Source: JAOPZW01 sp963788935 (GTDB lineage Bacteria > Actinomycetota > Thermoleophilia > Solirubrobacterales > Solirubrobacteraceae). Taken from it: a stretch of 64,000 nt of DNA. Within the stretch, counting starts at the first letter, position 1, and the number at the start of each line of letters is the position of its first letter. The stretch lies in contig CAWBIM010000006.1 in NCBI GenBank assembly GCA_963788935.1, positions 186,001-250,000 of the forward strand. Direction: 5' to 3'. Made by a program: the position numbers and the translations under genes. Under the pieces are notes generated by a model. The model was not told where the DNA came from. It worked only from the letters and a program-made list of their open reading frames with translations, and ran no database searches. Positions 34,744-43,586 of this stretch are shown here, piece by piece.

Positions 34744-34914
34744 ATGAGCGTCGACGACCCCGCCGACCGGCGGCACGAGGGTGACGATCGCGAGGTCGTC
34801 ACCCCTCGGCACCCGCGGTCCGGTGCGCGCACCGAGCGCCGGAAGTGCTCGGAGGTGGAGCGCCTGCGGGCCGAGCTCGCGGCGATGCCCGACGAGCGCT
34901 GGACCGCTACCTGA
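34744..34914 (+). CDS. Possible small hypothetical protein
   Basis: A 56-codon frame from ATG 34744 to TGA 34914, encoding a highly charged peptide (MSVDDPADRRHEGDDREVV, ending ELAAMPDERWTAT). It begins 31 bases after the secreted protein. No domain is recognised and the ribosome site is weak (AGGGGAGCC). It could be a remnant of a longer gene. Confidence 0.3.
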   Translation: MSVDDPADRRHEGDDREVVTPRHPRSGARTERRKCSEVERLRAELAAMPDERWTAT

Positions 34915-35111
34915 GGCGAAGTCGGGATCGCGGGGTTGTCGCCGCGTCGCCGGCTCGGCAGCGATGCCCCGTCTTCGTGTCAGCGCGTCGGCGCAGGAGA
35001 TCTCCGTCCGCGCCGCGGAGCTTCCACACTGTTGCTCCGCGTGCGGGCCACCACCACCCCGCAACGCGCCCCGCAGCGCCCGCCGCCCGTCACCACGCCA
35101 CAATCGGGGCC

Positions 35112-36252
35112 GTGCCCCCCGGCCGCCGGTACCGCCGCGCCCACCTGCCCGAGCTGCCCGAGATGCCCGAGCTGCGCGGCCAGGTCCGGCAGCGCACGAG
35201 CCGGCTGCGGGCCGGTCTGTGGACGATCGCGCAGACGTCGATCGCCGTCGGGGCGGCCTGGCTCATCGCCCAGCAGGTGAACGACTCGCCGTTCTTCGCC
35301 CCGATCTCGGCGGTCGTGTCGCTCGCCGCCACGCGCGGGCAGCGCACGAGGCGGGCGATCGAGCTCGTCATCGGCGTCGCGGTCGGCATCGCGATCGCCG
35401 ACCTCATCGTCAGCGCCCTCGGGACGAGCACGCCGGTGCTGATGCTGGTCGTCGCGCTGTCGATGGGCGCGGCGCTGCTGCTCGGCGGCAGCACGATCCT
35501 CATCAGCCAGGCGGGGGTGTCGGCGATCTTCGTCACGACCGTCGAGCAGCCGCACGGGTTCACCCCGAACCGCTTCATCGACGCCCTGATCGGCGGCACG
35601 GTCGCGCTGCTCGTCTCGCAGGTGCTGCTCCCGCGCGACCCGGTGGCGAGCGTCACGAACAGCGTCCACGCGCTGAGCGACCGGCTCGGCCTCGCGCTTG
35701 CGCGAGACGGCGGCGGCGCTGCGCGACGGGGACGGCGACCGGGCCCGCCGCGCGCTCGAGATCGCGCGGTCGGCCGGCACGAACCTCGAGGACTTCGCCG
35801 ACGCCGTCGACATCGCGCGCGAGACGGTCTCCGTCCGGCCGCCGGTGTGGCGGGCCCGCGAGCGCCTGCCGCTCTACGCGGACGCGGTGGCCCAGCTCGA
35901 CCTCGCGGTCCGCAACGCCCGGGTGCTCGCCCGCCGCGCGGTCTCCGCCATACGCCGGCACGGCCCCGCGCCGCCCGAGCTCGCCGACGCCGTCGACCGC
36001 CTCGCCGAGGCCCTCGACGAGCTCGTGCACCACCTCGACGACCCCGACGCCGAGACCGAGAGCCGCCGGATCGCCCTCGACGCCGCCCGGGGCGCCACGG
36101 CGGTGCTCGAGCGCGACCGCAGCATGTCGACGAGCGCGCTCGTCGCCCAGGTGCGCTCGACCGCGGTCGACCTGCTCCGCGGCTCGGGGCTCACCGAGGA
36201 CGAGGCGATCGCCGAGCTCGAGGGGATCGAGCCGGCCGCCCGGCGCGAGTAG
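35112..36252 (+). CDS. FUSC-family inner membrane protein, second copy, single frameshift
   Basis: Paralogue of the protein at 11296. An N-terminal charged segment (LPELPEMPELRGQVRQRTSRL) precedes membrane helices (WTIAQTSIAVGAAWLIAQQV; AIELVIGVAVGIAIADLIVSAL; LMLVVALSMGAALLLGG; FIDALIGGTVALLVSQVLL) and a cytoplasmic helical domain ending VDLLRGSGLTEDEAIAELEGI, matching the paralogue's VDLLRGSGWDRDEAEHAV. The frame changes by +1 around 35690-35700; removing one base gives 379 residues. GTG 35112 is the start. Export of aromatic or other small acids is the family's proposed role. Confidence 0.8.
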
Positions 36253-36258
36253 CGGCGA

Positions 36259-37131
36259 TCAGCCGGGCGGGGCGGACAGGCGGTACGTCGCCGCCATGTC
36301 CTCCTCGCCGTGACCGGCCTCGACGCCCTCGGCCAGCCGGGCCGCGATCGTGCGGATCATCGGGACGTCGATGCCCGCCGCGTCGGCGGCCTCCTCGATC
36401 AGCGCGGCGTCCTTGGCCGCGAGGCGCAGCGAGAACGACACCGGGTACTCGCCGGCGTCCATCAGCGCCGACTTCATGCGGAAGTAGGGCGCGTCGGTGG
36501 GCGAGCCGTCGAGCGCCTCGAGCATCTGGTCGACGCCGAGGCCGAAGGCCTTCGCGAGCGCGACCGCCTCCGCCGTGCCCTGCGTCAGGGCGAGCACCCA
36601 CGCGTTGACCGACAGCTTCAGCCGCGTGCCCTGCCCGGCCTCGCCCACGCGCAGCGTCTTGTGGCCGACCGCGCGGAACACCGGCGAGCAGCGCTCGACC
36701 GCGTCGTCGGGGCCGGAGGCGAGGACCGTCAGCTTGCCGTCCTCGGCGGGCTTGAGCGTGCCGAGGACCGGGGCGTCGACGAACGCTCGCCCGTGGCTGC
36801 GGGCGAGATCGATGCAGCGCTCCGTCCCCTCGATCCCGATCGTGCCCATCTGCGCCCAGATCGCGTCCGGGGCCGTCGCGGCCAGCACGGCCTCGGCGAC
36901 CTCGAGGGTCGGCCCGACGTCGGAAAGCATGGTGACGACGACGTCCGCGCCGTCGACGGCGTGGGCGGGCTCCTCGCCGACGGTGGCGCCGGCCGCCTCG
37001 AGCGGGCGGGCGCGCTCGGTCGTGCGGTTCCAGACCCGGACGTTCAGGCCCTCGCCGGCGATGTTGCGCGCCATCGGGGCGCCCATGACGCCCGTGCCGA
37101 GGAAGGCGACGGTCAGCGGCGGGCCGCTCAC
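36259..37131 (-). CDS. NAD(P)-dependent beta-hydroxyacid dehydrogenase (HIBADH/GlyR family)
   Basis: A 290-residue dehydrogenase related to 3-hydroxyisobutyrate and succinic semialdehyde reductases. The cofactor loop is VAFLGTGVMGAPMARNIA, followed by VWNRTTERARPLEAAGA (Arg suggests NADP preference), FVDAPVLGTLKPAEDGKLTVLASG where the family has the substrate-binding DAPVSGG, and GQGTRLKLSVNAW with the catalytic Lys. The canonical SGG is LGT here, so substrate range may differ. GTG 37131 overlaps the upstream stop. Confidence 0.87.
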   Translation of the reverse strand: MSGPPLTVAFLGTGVMGAPMARNIAGEGLNVRVWNRTTERARPLEAAGATVGEEPAHAVDGADVVVTMLSDVGPTLEVAEAVLAATAPDAIWAQMGTIGIEGTERCIDLARSHGRAFVDAPVLGTLKPAEDGKLTVLASGPDDAVERCSPVFRAVGHKTLRVGEAGQGTRLKLSVNAWVLALTQGTAEAVALAKAFGLGVDQMLEALDGSPTDAPYFRMKSALMDAGEYPVSFSLRLAAKDAALIEEAADAAGIDVPMIRTIAARLAEGVEAGHGEEDMAATYRLSAPPG

Positions 37132-37406
37132 GCGGGCGCCTTGGCGAGATGGCGCCAGTGCTCGGGGAGCGCCGGGTGCTCGAGGAACGCCACGTGGTCG
37201 TCGGCACCGGCCGCCGCGACCGCGTCCCACACCTTCCCGAGCGCGTCGTCCTGGCTGTCGGCGTCGAGCGTGACCTCGAAGACGCCGACCTCGTCGGGCG
37301 CGGAGGTCTCGCAGCCGGGGAGCACCTCGACCAGTCGCTTGTGGGCCACGTCGGCGGCGGCGCCGCGGTCGAGGAGCACCATGCCGATGGCGCAGCGTCC
37401 GGCCAT
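37128..37406 (-). CDS. Conserved-looking hypothetical protein
   Basis: A 92-residue soluble protein (MAGRCAIGMVLLDRGAAADVAHKRLVEVLPGCETSAPDEVGVFEVTLDA in outline) with an alternating strand-helix pattern ending in EHWRHLAKAPA. I do not recognise a family. Its stop overlaps the start of the dehydrogenase, so the two are cotranscribed. Confidence 0.65.
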   Translation of the reverse strand: MAGRCAIGMVLLDRGAAADVAHKRLVEVLPGCETSAPDEVGVFEVTLDADSQDDALGKVWDAVAAAGADDHVAFLEHPALPEHWRHLAKAPA

Positions 37407-37562
37407 CAGTCGGTCGTCGTGTCGCAGGGCGTCATGGGCGGCGACGTTACCCGTTCCGGCCCCGATCGAGCGGTCGCCGGTGGTCCGGACGAACTGGCGC
37501 GTTGGCGCCCTGCCACCCGTTCGGGGTGTGTGCGCCGTCGAGCGGACGGGAAGGTCGCTCCC

Positions 37563-37751
37563 ATGATCGCGTCACAAGAGCCGGTCGCCGACGCCCTCAG
37601 GCGGCTCACGCAGCGTCCCACGCCCGAGGGAGCCACCGGCGGCGCCACGAAGCAGGAGTTGTACGAGCGGGCCAAGGAGCTCGACATCCCGCGCCGCTCG
37701 GCGATGACCAAGGACGAGCTTGCGCGCGCGATCGCGCGCCGCGAGGGATAG
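37563..37751 (+). CDS. Small Rho-N/SAP-like domain protein
   Basis: A 62-residue protein whose C-terminal part (TKQELYERAKELDIPRRSAMTKDELARAIARR) has the helix-extended loop-helix pattern of Rho N-terminal/SAP domains, often nucleic-acid binding. ATG 37563 starts it. Its TAG stop is immediately followed by the next ATG, so the pair is coupled. A role in DNA or RNA binding is inferred from the motif. Confidence 0.65.
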   Translation: MIASQEPVADALRRLTQRPTPEGATGGATKQELYERAKELDIPRRSAMTKDELARAIARREG

Positions 37752-38123
37752 ATGCCCACCGACCCAGCGCCCGTGACGTTGAGCGCGGTCGTCCATCGCG
37801 CCGTCGAGGTCGTCGACCCCGACGGCGGCGAGGGCCTGGACGACCTGCTCGCCCGCTTCGAGGACGCCGACGAGCCGCTGTCCTCGGCGCTCGCCGAGTC
37901 CGCCGCCCTTCGCATCGCCGAGGGCGTCGGAGCACTCGATCCCCAGGAGGAGGACGGCGCCGTCCAGATGGCCGGCGCGGTCGCGACCTACCTGACCTAC
38001 CGGCGCGACGAGGTCGACGGGGACCCCGTCGCGCTCCTCGAGCTGGCGGCCCGGGCGGAGTTCGACGGCCACCCGCCGGAGGTCGTGCGGGAGTACCTCG
38101 CCGACGTCGGCATCGACGTCTGA
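37752..38123 (+). CDS. Hypothetical acidic protein
   Basis: A 123-residue, strongly acidic, mostly helical protein (FEDADEPLSSALAESAALRIAEGVGAL; AGAVATYLTYRRDEVDGDPVALLELAARAEFDG). No known domain is recognised. It starts at the base after the previous stop; the acidic partner of a basic nucleic-acid-binding-like peptide is a notable pairing. Confidence 0.65.
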   Translation: MPTDPAPVTLSAVVHRAVEVVDPDGGEGLDDLLARFEDADEPLSSALAESAALRIAEGVGALDPQEEDGAVQMAGAVATYLTYRRDEVDGDPVALLELAARAEFDGHPPEVVREYLADVGIDV

Positions 38124-38151
38124 ACGCGCCGAGCACAGTCGGAGAACGCGC

Positions 38152-38177
38152 GCGGGCCCGTCGAAGGACGGGCCCGC
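38152..38177. terminator. Perfect 11-bp hairpin between convergent genes
   Basis: GCGGGCCCGTC (38152-38162), loop GAAG, GACGGGCCCGC (38167-38177). It lies 28 bases after the acidic-protein gene and 28 before the stop of the minus-strand secreted protein. A stable tetraloop and symmetrical position support a bidirectional terminator. Confidence 0.7.
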
Positions 38178-38204
38178 GGTGCGTCAGGAGGGGAGGGGTG
38201 CGGC

Positions 38205-38588
38205 TTAGGTGTGGTTCGGGCCGTCGTCGTTGCCGCCGTGGCGGCCGTTGCCGTTGTCGTCGCCGTTGTCGTCGGCGTGGCTGCCCGAGTTCGGCTCGAC
38301 CTTCGTGGCCCGCCAGCGTCCGTCGACGCGGCGGATGGTGGCCTCGACGGTGCTGCCGGCCTTCAGCGTGCTGAAGCGGACGCGCTCGAACTTCGTCGAG
38401 GACGAGACGCGGATGGTGAACGTGCCGCGCTCGCTGTCGCGCAGCTTGAAGGTCGACGCGGAGCGGTCGACGCTCAGGACGCGGCCCTCCACGTGGCGGA
38501 CGGTGGCGGCGGACGCGGTGCCGACCGACACCGCGGCCAGCAGGCTGACGGCGAGGAGGGCGGTGAGAAGACGGGATCGAAGTCGCAT
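38205..38588 (-). CDS. Small secreted protein with OB-like domain and Asn/Asp/Gly/His tail
   Basis: A 127-residue exported protein. Signal peptide LLTALLAVSLLAAVSVGTASA (about 7-27), then about 70 residues of beta-rich sequence (VEGRVLSVDRSASTFKLRDSERGTFTIRVSSSTKFERV; STVEATIRRVDGRWRATKVE) resembling DUF5666-type repeats, and a low-complexity tail of Asp, Asn, Gly and His that could bind metal. ATG 38588 is chosen because it directly precedes the signal peptide; an in-frame ATG at 38615 is possible. Function unknown. Confidence 0.75.
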   Translation of the reverse strand: MRLRSRLLTALLAVSLLAAVSVGTASAATVRHVEGRVLSVDRSASTFKLRDSERGTFTIRVSSSTKFERVRFSTLKAGSTVEATIRRVDGRWRATKVEPNSGSHADDNGDDNGNGRHGGNDDGPNHT

Positions 38589-38713
38589 GTGGAGGTCCCT
38601 TTCGGAGGAATTCATTGCGTTGATCCCATGGTGCCCGAGGGCGGGTCCGTTCCGCACTCGGACATTGGTCCGAACGTCGTTGCGACGCGCCGCGTTCGCG
38701 CGCCCGACCAGCC

Positions 38714-40573
38714 TCACCGCGCCGTGCGCGCGCCCTCCTGGGCGACGTACCGGCCGCGCGCCGCCGAGCGCACCAGCCCACGCTGCTGGGCGACCGACAG
38801 CGCGTGGCGGAAGCGCCCGGGCCCCCAGTGGCGGCAGAGCACGCGCTCGCCGAGCGCGCGGCGGTCGAGGCCGTCGGCGCCGGCCTCCTGCAGCGCGGCG
38901 ACGATCGTCGCGACCTCCTCGTCGACGTCCTCGTCCGGGACGCGCGAGGAGGACTGCTGGACCGGGGAGTAGGAGAAGCGGCCCTCGGCGGGCCCGAAGC
39001 GCCGGCCGCGCTCGGGGCGGTGCGGGCGCTCGAAGCGCGGCTCGAGCTCGCGGCGCGGACGGCGCTCGCCGCGGGCCGCGTCGTCGTCGCGCTCGGCCTC
39101 GCCCGCGTCCTCGCCCTCGGCCGCCTCCGCCGACAGCGGCTTGGCGATCTGCTCGAGGTCCTTCTGGGCGGCCTCGACCCCGATCAGGGCCTGCACGATC
39201 CCGGCCCCGATCATCAGTACCGCGCCGAGGACGTAGCCCCAGAACACCTGGCCCGCGTCCTCGGACTCCACGAGCTTGCCGAACAGCAGCGGACCGGTGA
39301 TGCCGCCCGCGGCCGTGCCGACGGCGTAGAAGAACGCGATCGCGAGCGCCCGGGTCTCCATCGGGAAGATCTCGCTCACGGTCAGGTACGCGGAGCTCGC
39401 GCCGGCCGAGGCGAAGAAGAAGATCACGCACCACGCCGCCGTCTGCGTCTCCGCGGTCCACGTCCCGGCCCTGAACAGGAAGGCGGTCACGATCAACAGG
39501 ACGCCCGAGACGATGTACGTCCCGGCGATCATCGGCTTGCGCCCGACGGAGTCGAACAGCCGCCCGAGCACGAGCGGGCCGAGGAAGTTGCCGATCGCGA
39601 ACGGGATGATGTAGTAGCCGACCGCCGCCGGCTTGACGTCGTAGAACGTCCCGAGCACGAGCGCGTAGGTGAAGAACACGGCGTTGTAGAGGAACGCCTG
39701 GCCGATGAAGAGGGACAGGCCGACGGCCGTCCGCCGCGGGTAGGCGCCGAACACGGTCTTCGCGATCGTGAGGAAGCCGACCGTCTCCTGCTCGCGGACC
39801 TTGATCGCCTTCTTCGGCTCCTTGAGCTCGGAGACCCCGGCCGACGCCTTGACCTGCTTCTCGATGTCGTCGACGAGCGCCTCGGCCTCCTCGCTGCGGC
39901 CGTGGATGAACATCCAGCGCGGGCTCTCGGGCACGTTGCGGCGGACGAGGAGGATCGTGAAGCCGAGGATCGCGCCGAGGCCGAACGCGAGGCGCCAGCC
40001 GATGTCGACGGGGAACAGGTTGTCGTTGAGCAGCGGGATCGACAGCGCGGCGCCGAGGGCGGTCCCCAGCCAGAACGAGCCGTTGATGATGAGGTCGACG
40101 GTCCCGCGCACGCGCGCGGGGATCAGCTCGTCGATGGCCGAGTTGATCGCCGCGTACTCGCCGCCGATGCCCGCGCCGGTGAAGAAGCGGCAGATCGCGA
40201 ACATGAGGAACGAGCCCGAGAACGCGGTCGCGACGGTCGCCGCGATGTAGAGCGCCAGGGTGATGAGGAAGAGCTTCTTGCGCCCGAGGCGGTCGGCGAG
40301 CCAGCCGAAGAACAGTGCGCCCACGCACGCGCCGGCGACGTAGATCGCCGCGGCGAGGCCGATCTGGCTGTCGGTGATCTCGAGGCCCGAGCCCTTCTCG
40401 GTCAGCCGCGAGGAGATCGTCCCGACGATCGTGACCTCGAGGCCGTCGAGGATCCACACCGTCCCGAGCCCGACGAGCACCATCCAGTGCCAGCGCGCCC
40501 AGGGCAACCGGTCCAGGCGCGCGGGGATGCGCGTCTCGATGATGCGGCCGCCGGCCGTCTCCTGCGTCGACAT
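38714..40573 (-). CDS. MFS sugar/metabolite transporter with C-terminal winged-helix-like tail
   Basis: A 619-residue protein. Residues about 25-480 are a major facilitator with the signature loop FFGWLADRLGRKK, GGEYAAINSAIDELIPARVRG and a second half ending near ALIGVEAAQKDLEQIAK, typical of the sugar/aromatic-acid transporters. After about 60 low-complexity charged residues comes DEDVDEEVATIVAALQEAGADGLDRRALGERVLCRHWGPGRFRHALSVAQQRGLVRSAARGRYVAQ in outline, with the helix-turn-helix-wing pattern of a small DNA-binding domain. GGAGGT sits right before ATG 40573. Substrate unknown. Confidence 0.88.
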   Translation of the reverse strand: MSTQETAGGRIIETRIPARLDRLPWARWHWMVLVGLGTVWILDGLEVTIVGTISSRLTEKGSGLEITDSQIGLAAAIYVAGACVGALFFGWLADRLGRKKLFLITLALYIAATVATAFSGSFLMFAICRFFTGAGIGGEYAAINSAIDELIPARVRGTVDLIINGSFWLGTALGAALSIPLLNDNLFPVDIGWRLAFGLGAILGFTILLVRRNVPESPRWMFIHGRSEEAEALVDDIEKQVKASAGVSELKEPKKAIKVREQETVGFLTIAKTVFGAYPRRTAVGLSLFIGQAFLYNAVFFTYALVLGTFYDVKPAAVGYYIIPFAIGNFLGPLVLGRLFDSVGRKPMIAGTYIVSGVLLIVTAFLFRAGTWTAETQTAAWCVIFFFASAGASSAYLTVSEIFPMETRALAIAFFYAVGTAAGGITGPLLFGKLVESEDAGQVFWGYVLGAVLMIGAGIVQALIGVEAAQKDLEQIAKPLSAEAAEGEDAGEAERDDDAARGERRPRRELEPRFERPHRPERGRRFGPAEGRFSYSPVQQSSSRVPDEDVDEEVATIVAALQEAGADGLDRRALGERVLCRHWGPGRFRHALSVAQQRGLVRSAARGRYVAQEGARTAR

Positions 40574-40683
40574 ACCTCCGCCCTCCACGTCGGGGTAACC
40601 CGGATGAACGTCCCCGTTGCACCGGGGTGGGAAAACGCCGGGCGGTGCGTCGGGCAACCACGGGCGACGGGTACGGTGCCGGG

Positions 40684-41577
40684 ATGCCCGAGCAGATCGC
40701 CCGTGTCGGGGACGTCGAACTCGCCTACGAGACGTTCGGCGACCCCTCCCGTCCCGCCGTCCTGCTCGTCATGGGGCTCGCGACCCAGATGCTCGGCTGG
40801 CGGGCCGGCTTCTGCGCCGCGCTCGCCGACCGCGGCTTCCACGTCGTCCGCTACGACAACCGCGACGTCGGCCGCTCGACGAAGCTCGCCGACCACCGCC
40901 CGCCGACCGCCGTGCAGCTCCTGCGCCGCGACAAGAAGGCGGCCGCCTACACGCTCGCGGACATGGCCGACGACGGCGTCGGCCTGCTCGACGGCCTCGG
41001 GATCGACCGCGCGCACGTCGTCGGCGCGTCGATGGGCGGGATGATCGCCCAGACGATCGCCTTCCGGCATCCGGACCGGGTGCTCTCGCTCGTCTCGATC
41101 ATGTCGAACACCGGCGCGCGCTTCTCCGGCCAGCCCTCGCTGTCGATGTACGGGACGCTCCTCAAGCGCGCGCCGCGCGACCGCGAGGGCTACATCGCCC
41201 ACCAGATGAAGACGTTCGCGAAGACCGGCTCGCCCGGCTTCCCGCGCGACGAGGCCGACCTGCGCGAGCTCGCGACCGCGAGCTACGACCGCGGGCACGA
41301 CCCCGCCGGCGCCGGGCGCCAGCTCGCGGCGATCATCGCCTCCCACGACCGGTCGGCCGAGCTCGGGTCGATCCGCGTCCCGACGACCGTCATCCACGGC
41401 ACGAAGGACAAGCTCGTCGCGCCCTCGGGCGGCCGGGCGACGGCGAAGGCGATCCCCGGCGCGCGGCTCGTGACGATCGAGGGCATGGGCCACGACCTGC
41501 CGCGCGCGGTGTGGCCCCGGGTGATCGACGCGATCGCCGAGAACGCGGCCCGCGCCGGTGCGCCCGCCGCCGCGTAG
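40684..41577 (+). CDS. Alpha/beta-fold hydrolase
   Basis: A 297-residue hydrolase. The strand-loop VLLVMGLATQM, the Arg-Asp motif RYDNRDVGRST, the nucleophile elbow GASMGGMIAQ (Ser), the Asp in IHGTKDKLVAP and the His in GMGHDLP make a complete triad. It is similar in layout to the hydrolase at 55294 (RYDHRDTGRST, GVSMGGGL). Such enzymes cleave esters, lactones or C-C bonds; the substrate is not predictable. It diverges from the MFS gene. Confidence 0.88.
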   Translation: MPEQIARVGDVELAYETFGDPSRPAVLLVMGLATQMLGWRAGFCAALADRGFHVVRYDNRDVGRSTKLADHRPPTAVQLLRRDKKAAAYTLADMADDGVGLLDGLGIDRAHVVGASMGGMIAQTIAFRHPDRVLSLVSIMSNTGARFSGQPSLSMYGTLLKRAPRDREGYIAHQMKTFAKTGSPGFPRDEADLRELATASYDRGHDPAGAGRQLAAIIASHDRSAELGSIRVPTTVIHGTKDKLVAPSGGRATAKAIPGARLVTIEGMGHDLPRAVWPRVIDAIAENAARAGAPAAA

Positions 41578-41598
41578 CGCGGCTCGTACGCTGGTGGG

Positions 41599-42063
41599 GT
41601 GAGCTCGCCGCCCACGCACGACATCGAGACCCGCGCCGACTGCGAGGCGCTCGTCCGCGCCTTCTACTCGCGCGCGATGACCGACCCGCTCATCGGCTTC
41701 ATCTTCGTGGACGTCGCGAAGCTCGACCTCGAGGCGCACGTGCCGAAGATCGCGTCGTTCTGGGAGACGATCCTGCTCGGCACGCCGACCTACCGCGGCG
41801 GCGCGTTCCGCCCGCACGCCGAGATCCACCTGCAGGTCGGGCTGCGCCAGGGCCACTTCGAGCGCTGGCTGCAGATCTGGCACGCCACCGTCGACGAGCT
41901 CTTCACCGGTCCGCGCGCGGAGCTCGCCAAGGCCCATGCGAACCGCGTGGCGAACGCGTTCCTCCAGCGCCTGAGCTCGCTGCCCGCGCCGGGCGAGCCG
42001 CTCCCCGGCGAGGACGGGCGGCCGCTCATCTCGATCATCCAGCACCGCCCGCTCGACCCCTGA
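41599..42063 (+). CDS. Group III truncated haemoglobin
   Basis: A 154-residue haem protein with the short 2-over-2 globin fold. Typical group III features are LVRAFYSRAMTDPLIGFIF, the proximal region HFERWLQIWHATVDELFTGPRAELAKAHANRVANAFLQRL (proximal His near residue 94-100) and FWETILLGTPTYRGGAF. These globins handle O2, NO or peroxide. GTG 41599 starts it, 21 bases after the hydrolase. Confidence 0.87.
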   Translation: MSSPPTHDIETRADCEALVRAFYSRAMTDPLIGFIFVDVAKLDLEAHVPKIASFWETILLGTPTYRGGAFRPHAEIHLQVGLRQGHFERWLQIWHATVDELFTGPRAELAKAHANRVANAFLQRLSSLPAPGEPLPGEDGRPLISIIQHRPLDP

Positions 42064-42129
42064 CGCAGCGGCGGCCGGTGTTCGGTTCCCCGCCCTGTCG
42101 GGCGCCCGGACGGCCGTTACCGTCGGACG

Positions 42130-43116
42130 ATGCGCCTTCTCCTGATCTCCGGCAGCGTGCGCGACGGTTCGACGAACACCGCCGCGCTGCGCACCCTGCA
42201 GGCCCTCACGCCGGCCGGCGTCGACGCGACGCTGTACGACGGCATCGCGGCGTTGCCGCACTTCAGCCCGGACGACGACCGCGAGGGCGAGCCGGTCGCG
42301 GCGCCGGTCGCGGACCTGCGCGCGGCGATCCGGGCGGCCGACGCGCTCGTGATCTCCACGCCGGAGTACGCCGGGGCGCTGCCCGCGGTGCTGAAGAACC
42401 TGCTCGAGTGGACGGTCGGCGACGGCGGCGTCTACGGCAAGCCGGTGGCCTGGGTGAACGTCTCCGGGCGCGCGGCGCCGACGGGCGGCGCCGACGCGCA
42501 CGCGTCGCTCGCCAAGGTCCTCGGCTACGTCGGTGCCGACGTCGTCGAGGCCGCGTGCGCGCGGGTCCCCGTCGTGCGCGCCGACGTGGGGACGGACGGG
42601 CTCGTCGGCGATCGTGAGGTCCGCGCCGCGCTCGGCGCGACCGTCGCCGCGCTCGCGGCGCACATCGCGGACCCGCCGGGCGACCGCCCCGCCACCCGCG
42701 CGGCCGCAGCCCCGATCGACCAGCAGCGCGCGGCCGAGTTCGCCGCCGACTGGGAGCGCAACTGGAACGCCCACGACCTCGACGCCCTCCTGGCGCACTT
42801 CGCCGAGGACGTGGTCTTCACCTCGCCCGTGGCGGCGCAGATCCTGCCCGCCGGCGACGGGGTGATCCGCGGCCGCGAGGCGCTGCGCGCGTACTGGTCC
42901 TACGCGCTCGGGATGCTCCCCGACCTGCACTTCACCGTCGAGGACGTCTACAGCGGCCTGGACACGATCGCCATCGCCTACCGCAACCACGCCGGCAACC
43001 GCGTGTGCGAGCTGTTGACCTTCGACGGCCCGCTCGTCGTGGCCGGCCACGCGACATACCGCTCCGACGCCGCGGCGGCGGCCAGCGGCCTCCCGACCGA
43101 CGCGGCGGCCGCGTGA
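42130..43116 (+). CDS. Fusion of NAD(P)H-dependent FMN reductase and SnoaL-like domain
   Basis: A 328-residue two-domain protein. Residues 1-180 are a flavodoxin-like FMN reductase (LLLISGSVRDGSTNTAALRTL; STPEYAGALPAVLKNLLEWTVG). Residues about 200-315 are a SnoaL/NTF2-like domain (AEFAADWERNWNAHDLDALLAHFAEDVVFTSP; REALRAYWSYALGMLPDLHFTVEDVY). The frame is continuous with no stop at the Ala-rich linker (residues 185-198). The fusion suggests the NTF2-like barrel binds a substrate or product of a flavin-dependent reaction. Reaction unknown. Confidence 0.85.
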   Translation: MRLLLISGSVRDGSTNTAALRTLQALTPAGVDATLYDGIAALPHFSPDDDREGEPVAAPVADLRAAIRAADALVISTPEYAGALPAVLKNLLEWTVGDGGVYGKPVAWVNVSGRAAPTGGADAHASLAKVLGYVGADVVEAACARVPVVRADVGTDGLVGDREVRAALGATVAALAAHIADPPGDRPATRAAAAPIDQQRAAEFAADWERNWNAHDLDALLAHFAEDVVFTSPVAAQILPAGDGVIRGREALRAYWSYALGMLPDLHFTVEDVYSGLDTIAIAYRNHAGNRVCELLTFDGPLVVAGHATYRSDAAAAASGLPTDAAAA

Positions 43117-43125
43117 GGGGCGGCG

Positions 43126-43512
43126 CTAGGACGCGTTCAGGCTGACGGCGGCGCGGATGAGCGCGACGAAGGCCTGCTCGTCGACGTCGTCGCCCTCGTG
43201 GACGTCGATCGCGCGCCGGGTCTTGCCCTCGAGGCTCGAGTTGAACAGGCCGGACGGATCCTCGACCGAGGCGCCCTTGAAGAACGTGAGCTTCACGACG
43301 CTCTTGTACGTCTCGCCGGTGCAGATGATGCCGTCGTGCGACCACACCGGCACCCCGGGGTTCGTGGCCTTCCGCCACTTCCACTCCTCGACCACGTCGG
43401 GGTCGGCCTCGTGGATCAGGGCCCGGAGCCGGGCGAGGGTCTCGCCCCGCCAGTCGCCGAGCTCCTCGATCTTCGCGTCGATCTGCCGGGAGGGAGACTC
43501 GTCCGCCGTCAT
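43126..43512 (-). CDS. DUF1801 domain protein
   Basis: A 128-residue protein of the DUF1801/YdhG-like family: ARLRALIHEADPDVVEEWKWRKATNPGVPVWSHDGIICTGETYKSVVKLTFFKGASVEDP and a C-terminal KTRRAIDVHEGDD helix. Family members have a compact fold of unknown biochemical role. It is convergent with the fused reductase gene and divergent from the DsbA-like gene. Confidence 0.85.
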   Translation of the reverse strand: MTADESPSRQIDAKIEELGDWRGETLARLRALIHEADPDVVEEWKWRKATNPGVPVWSHDGIICTGETYKSVVKLTFFKGASVEDPSGLFNSSLEGKTRRAIDVHEGDDVDEQAFVALIRAAVSLNAS

Positions 43513-43586
43513 GTGACGGGACGCTACCGCGCGGCCGCCGCCGCGGGCTCCCGGGCCGGCCGCGGCCGCTCGCTAGGGTCCCGGCG

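Noticed and set aside
27430..35111. A prophage, defence island or integrative element
   Set aside because: No integrase, transposase, phage structural, restriction or attachment-site signal was seen; the region is surface-protein genes and remnants.
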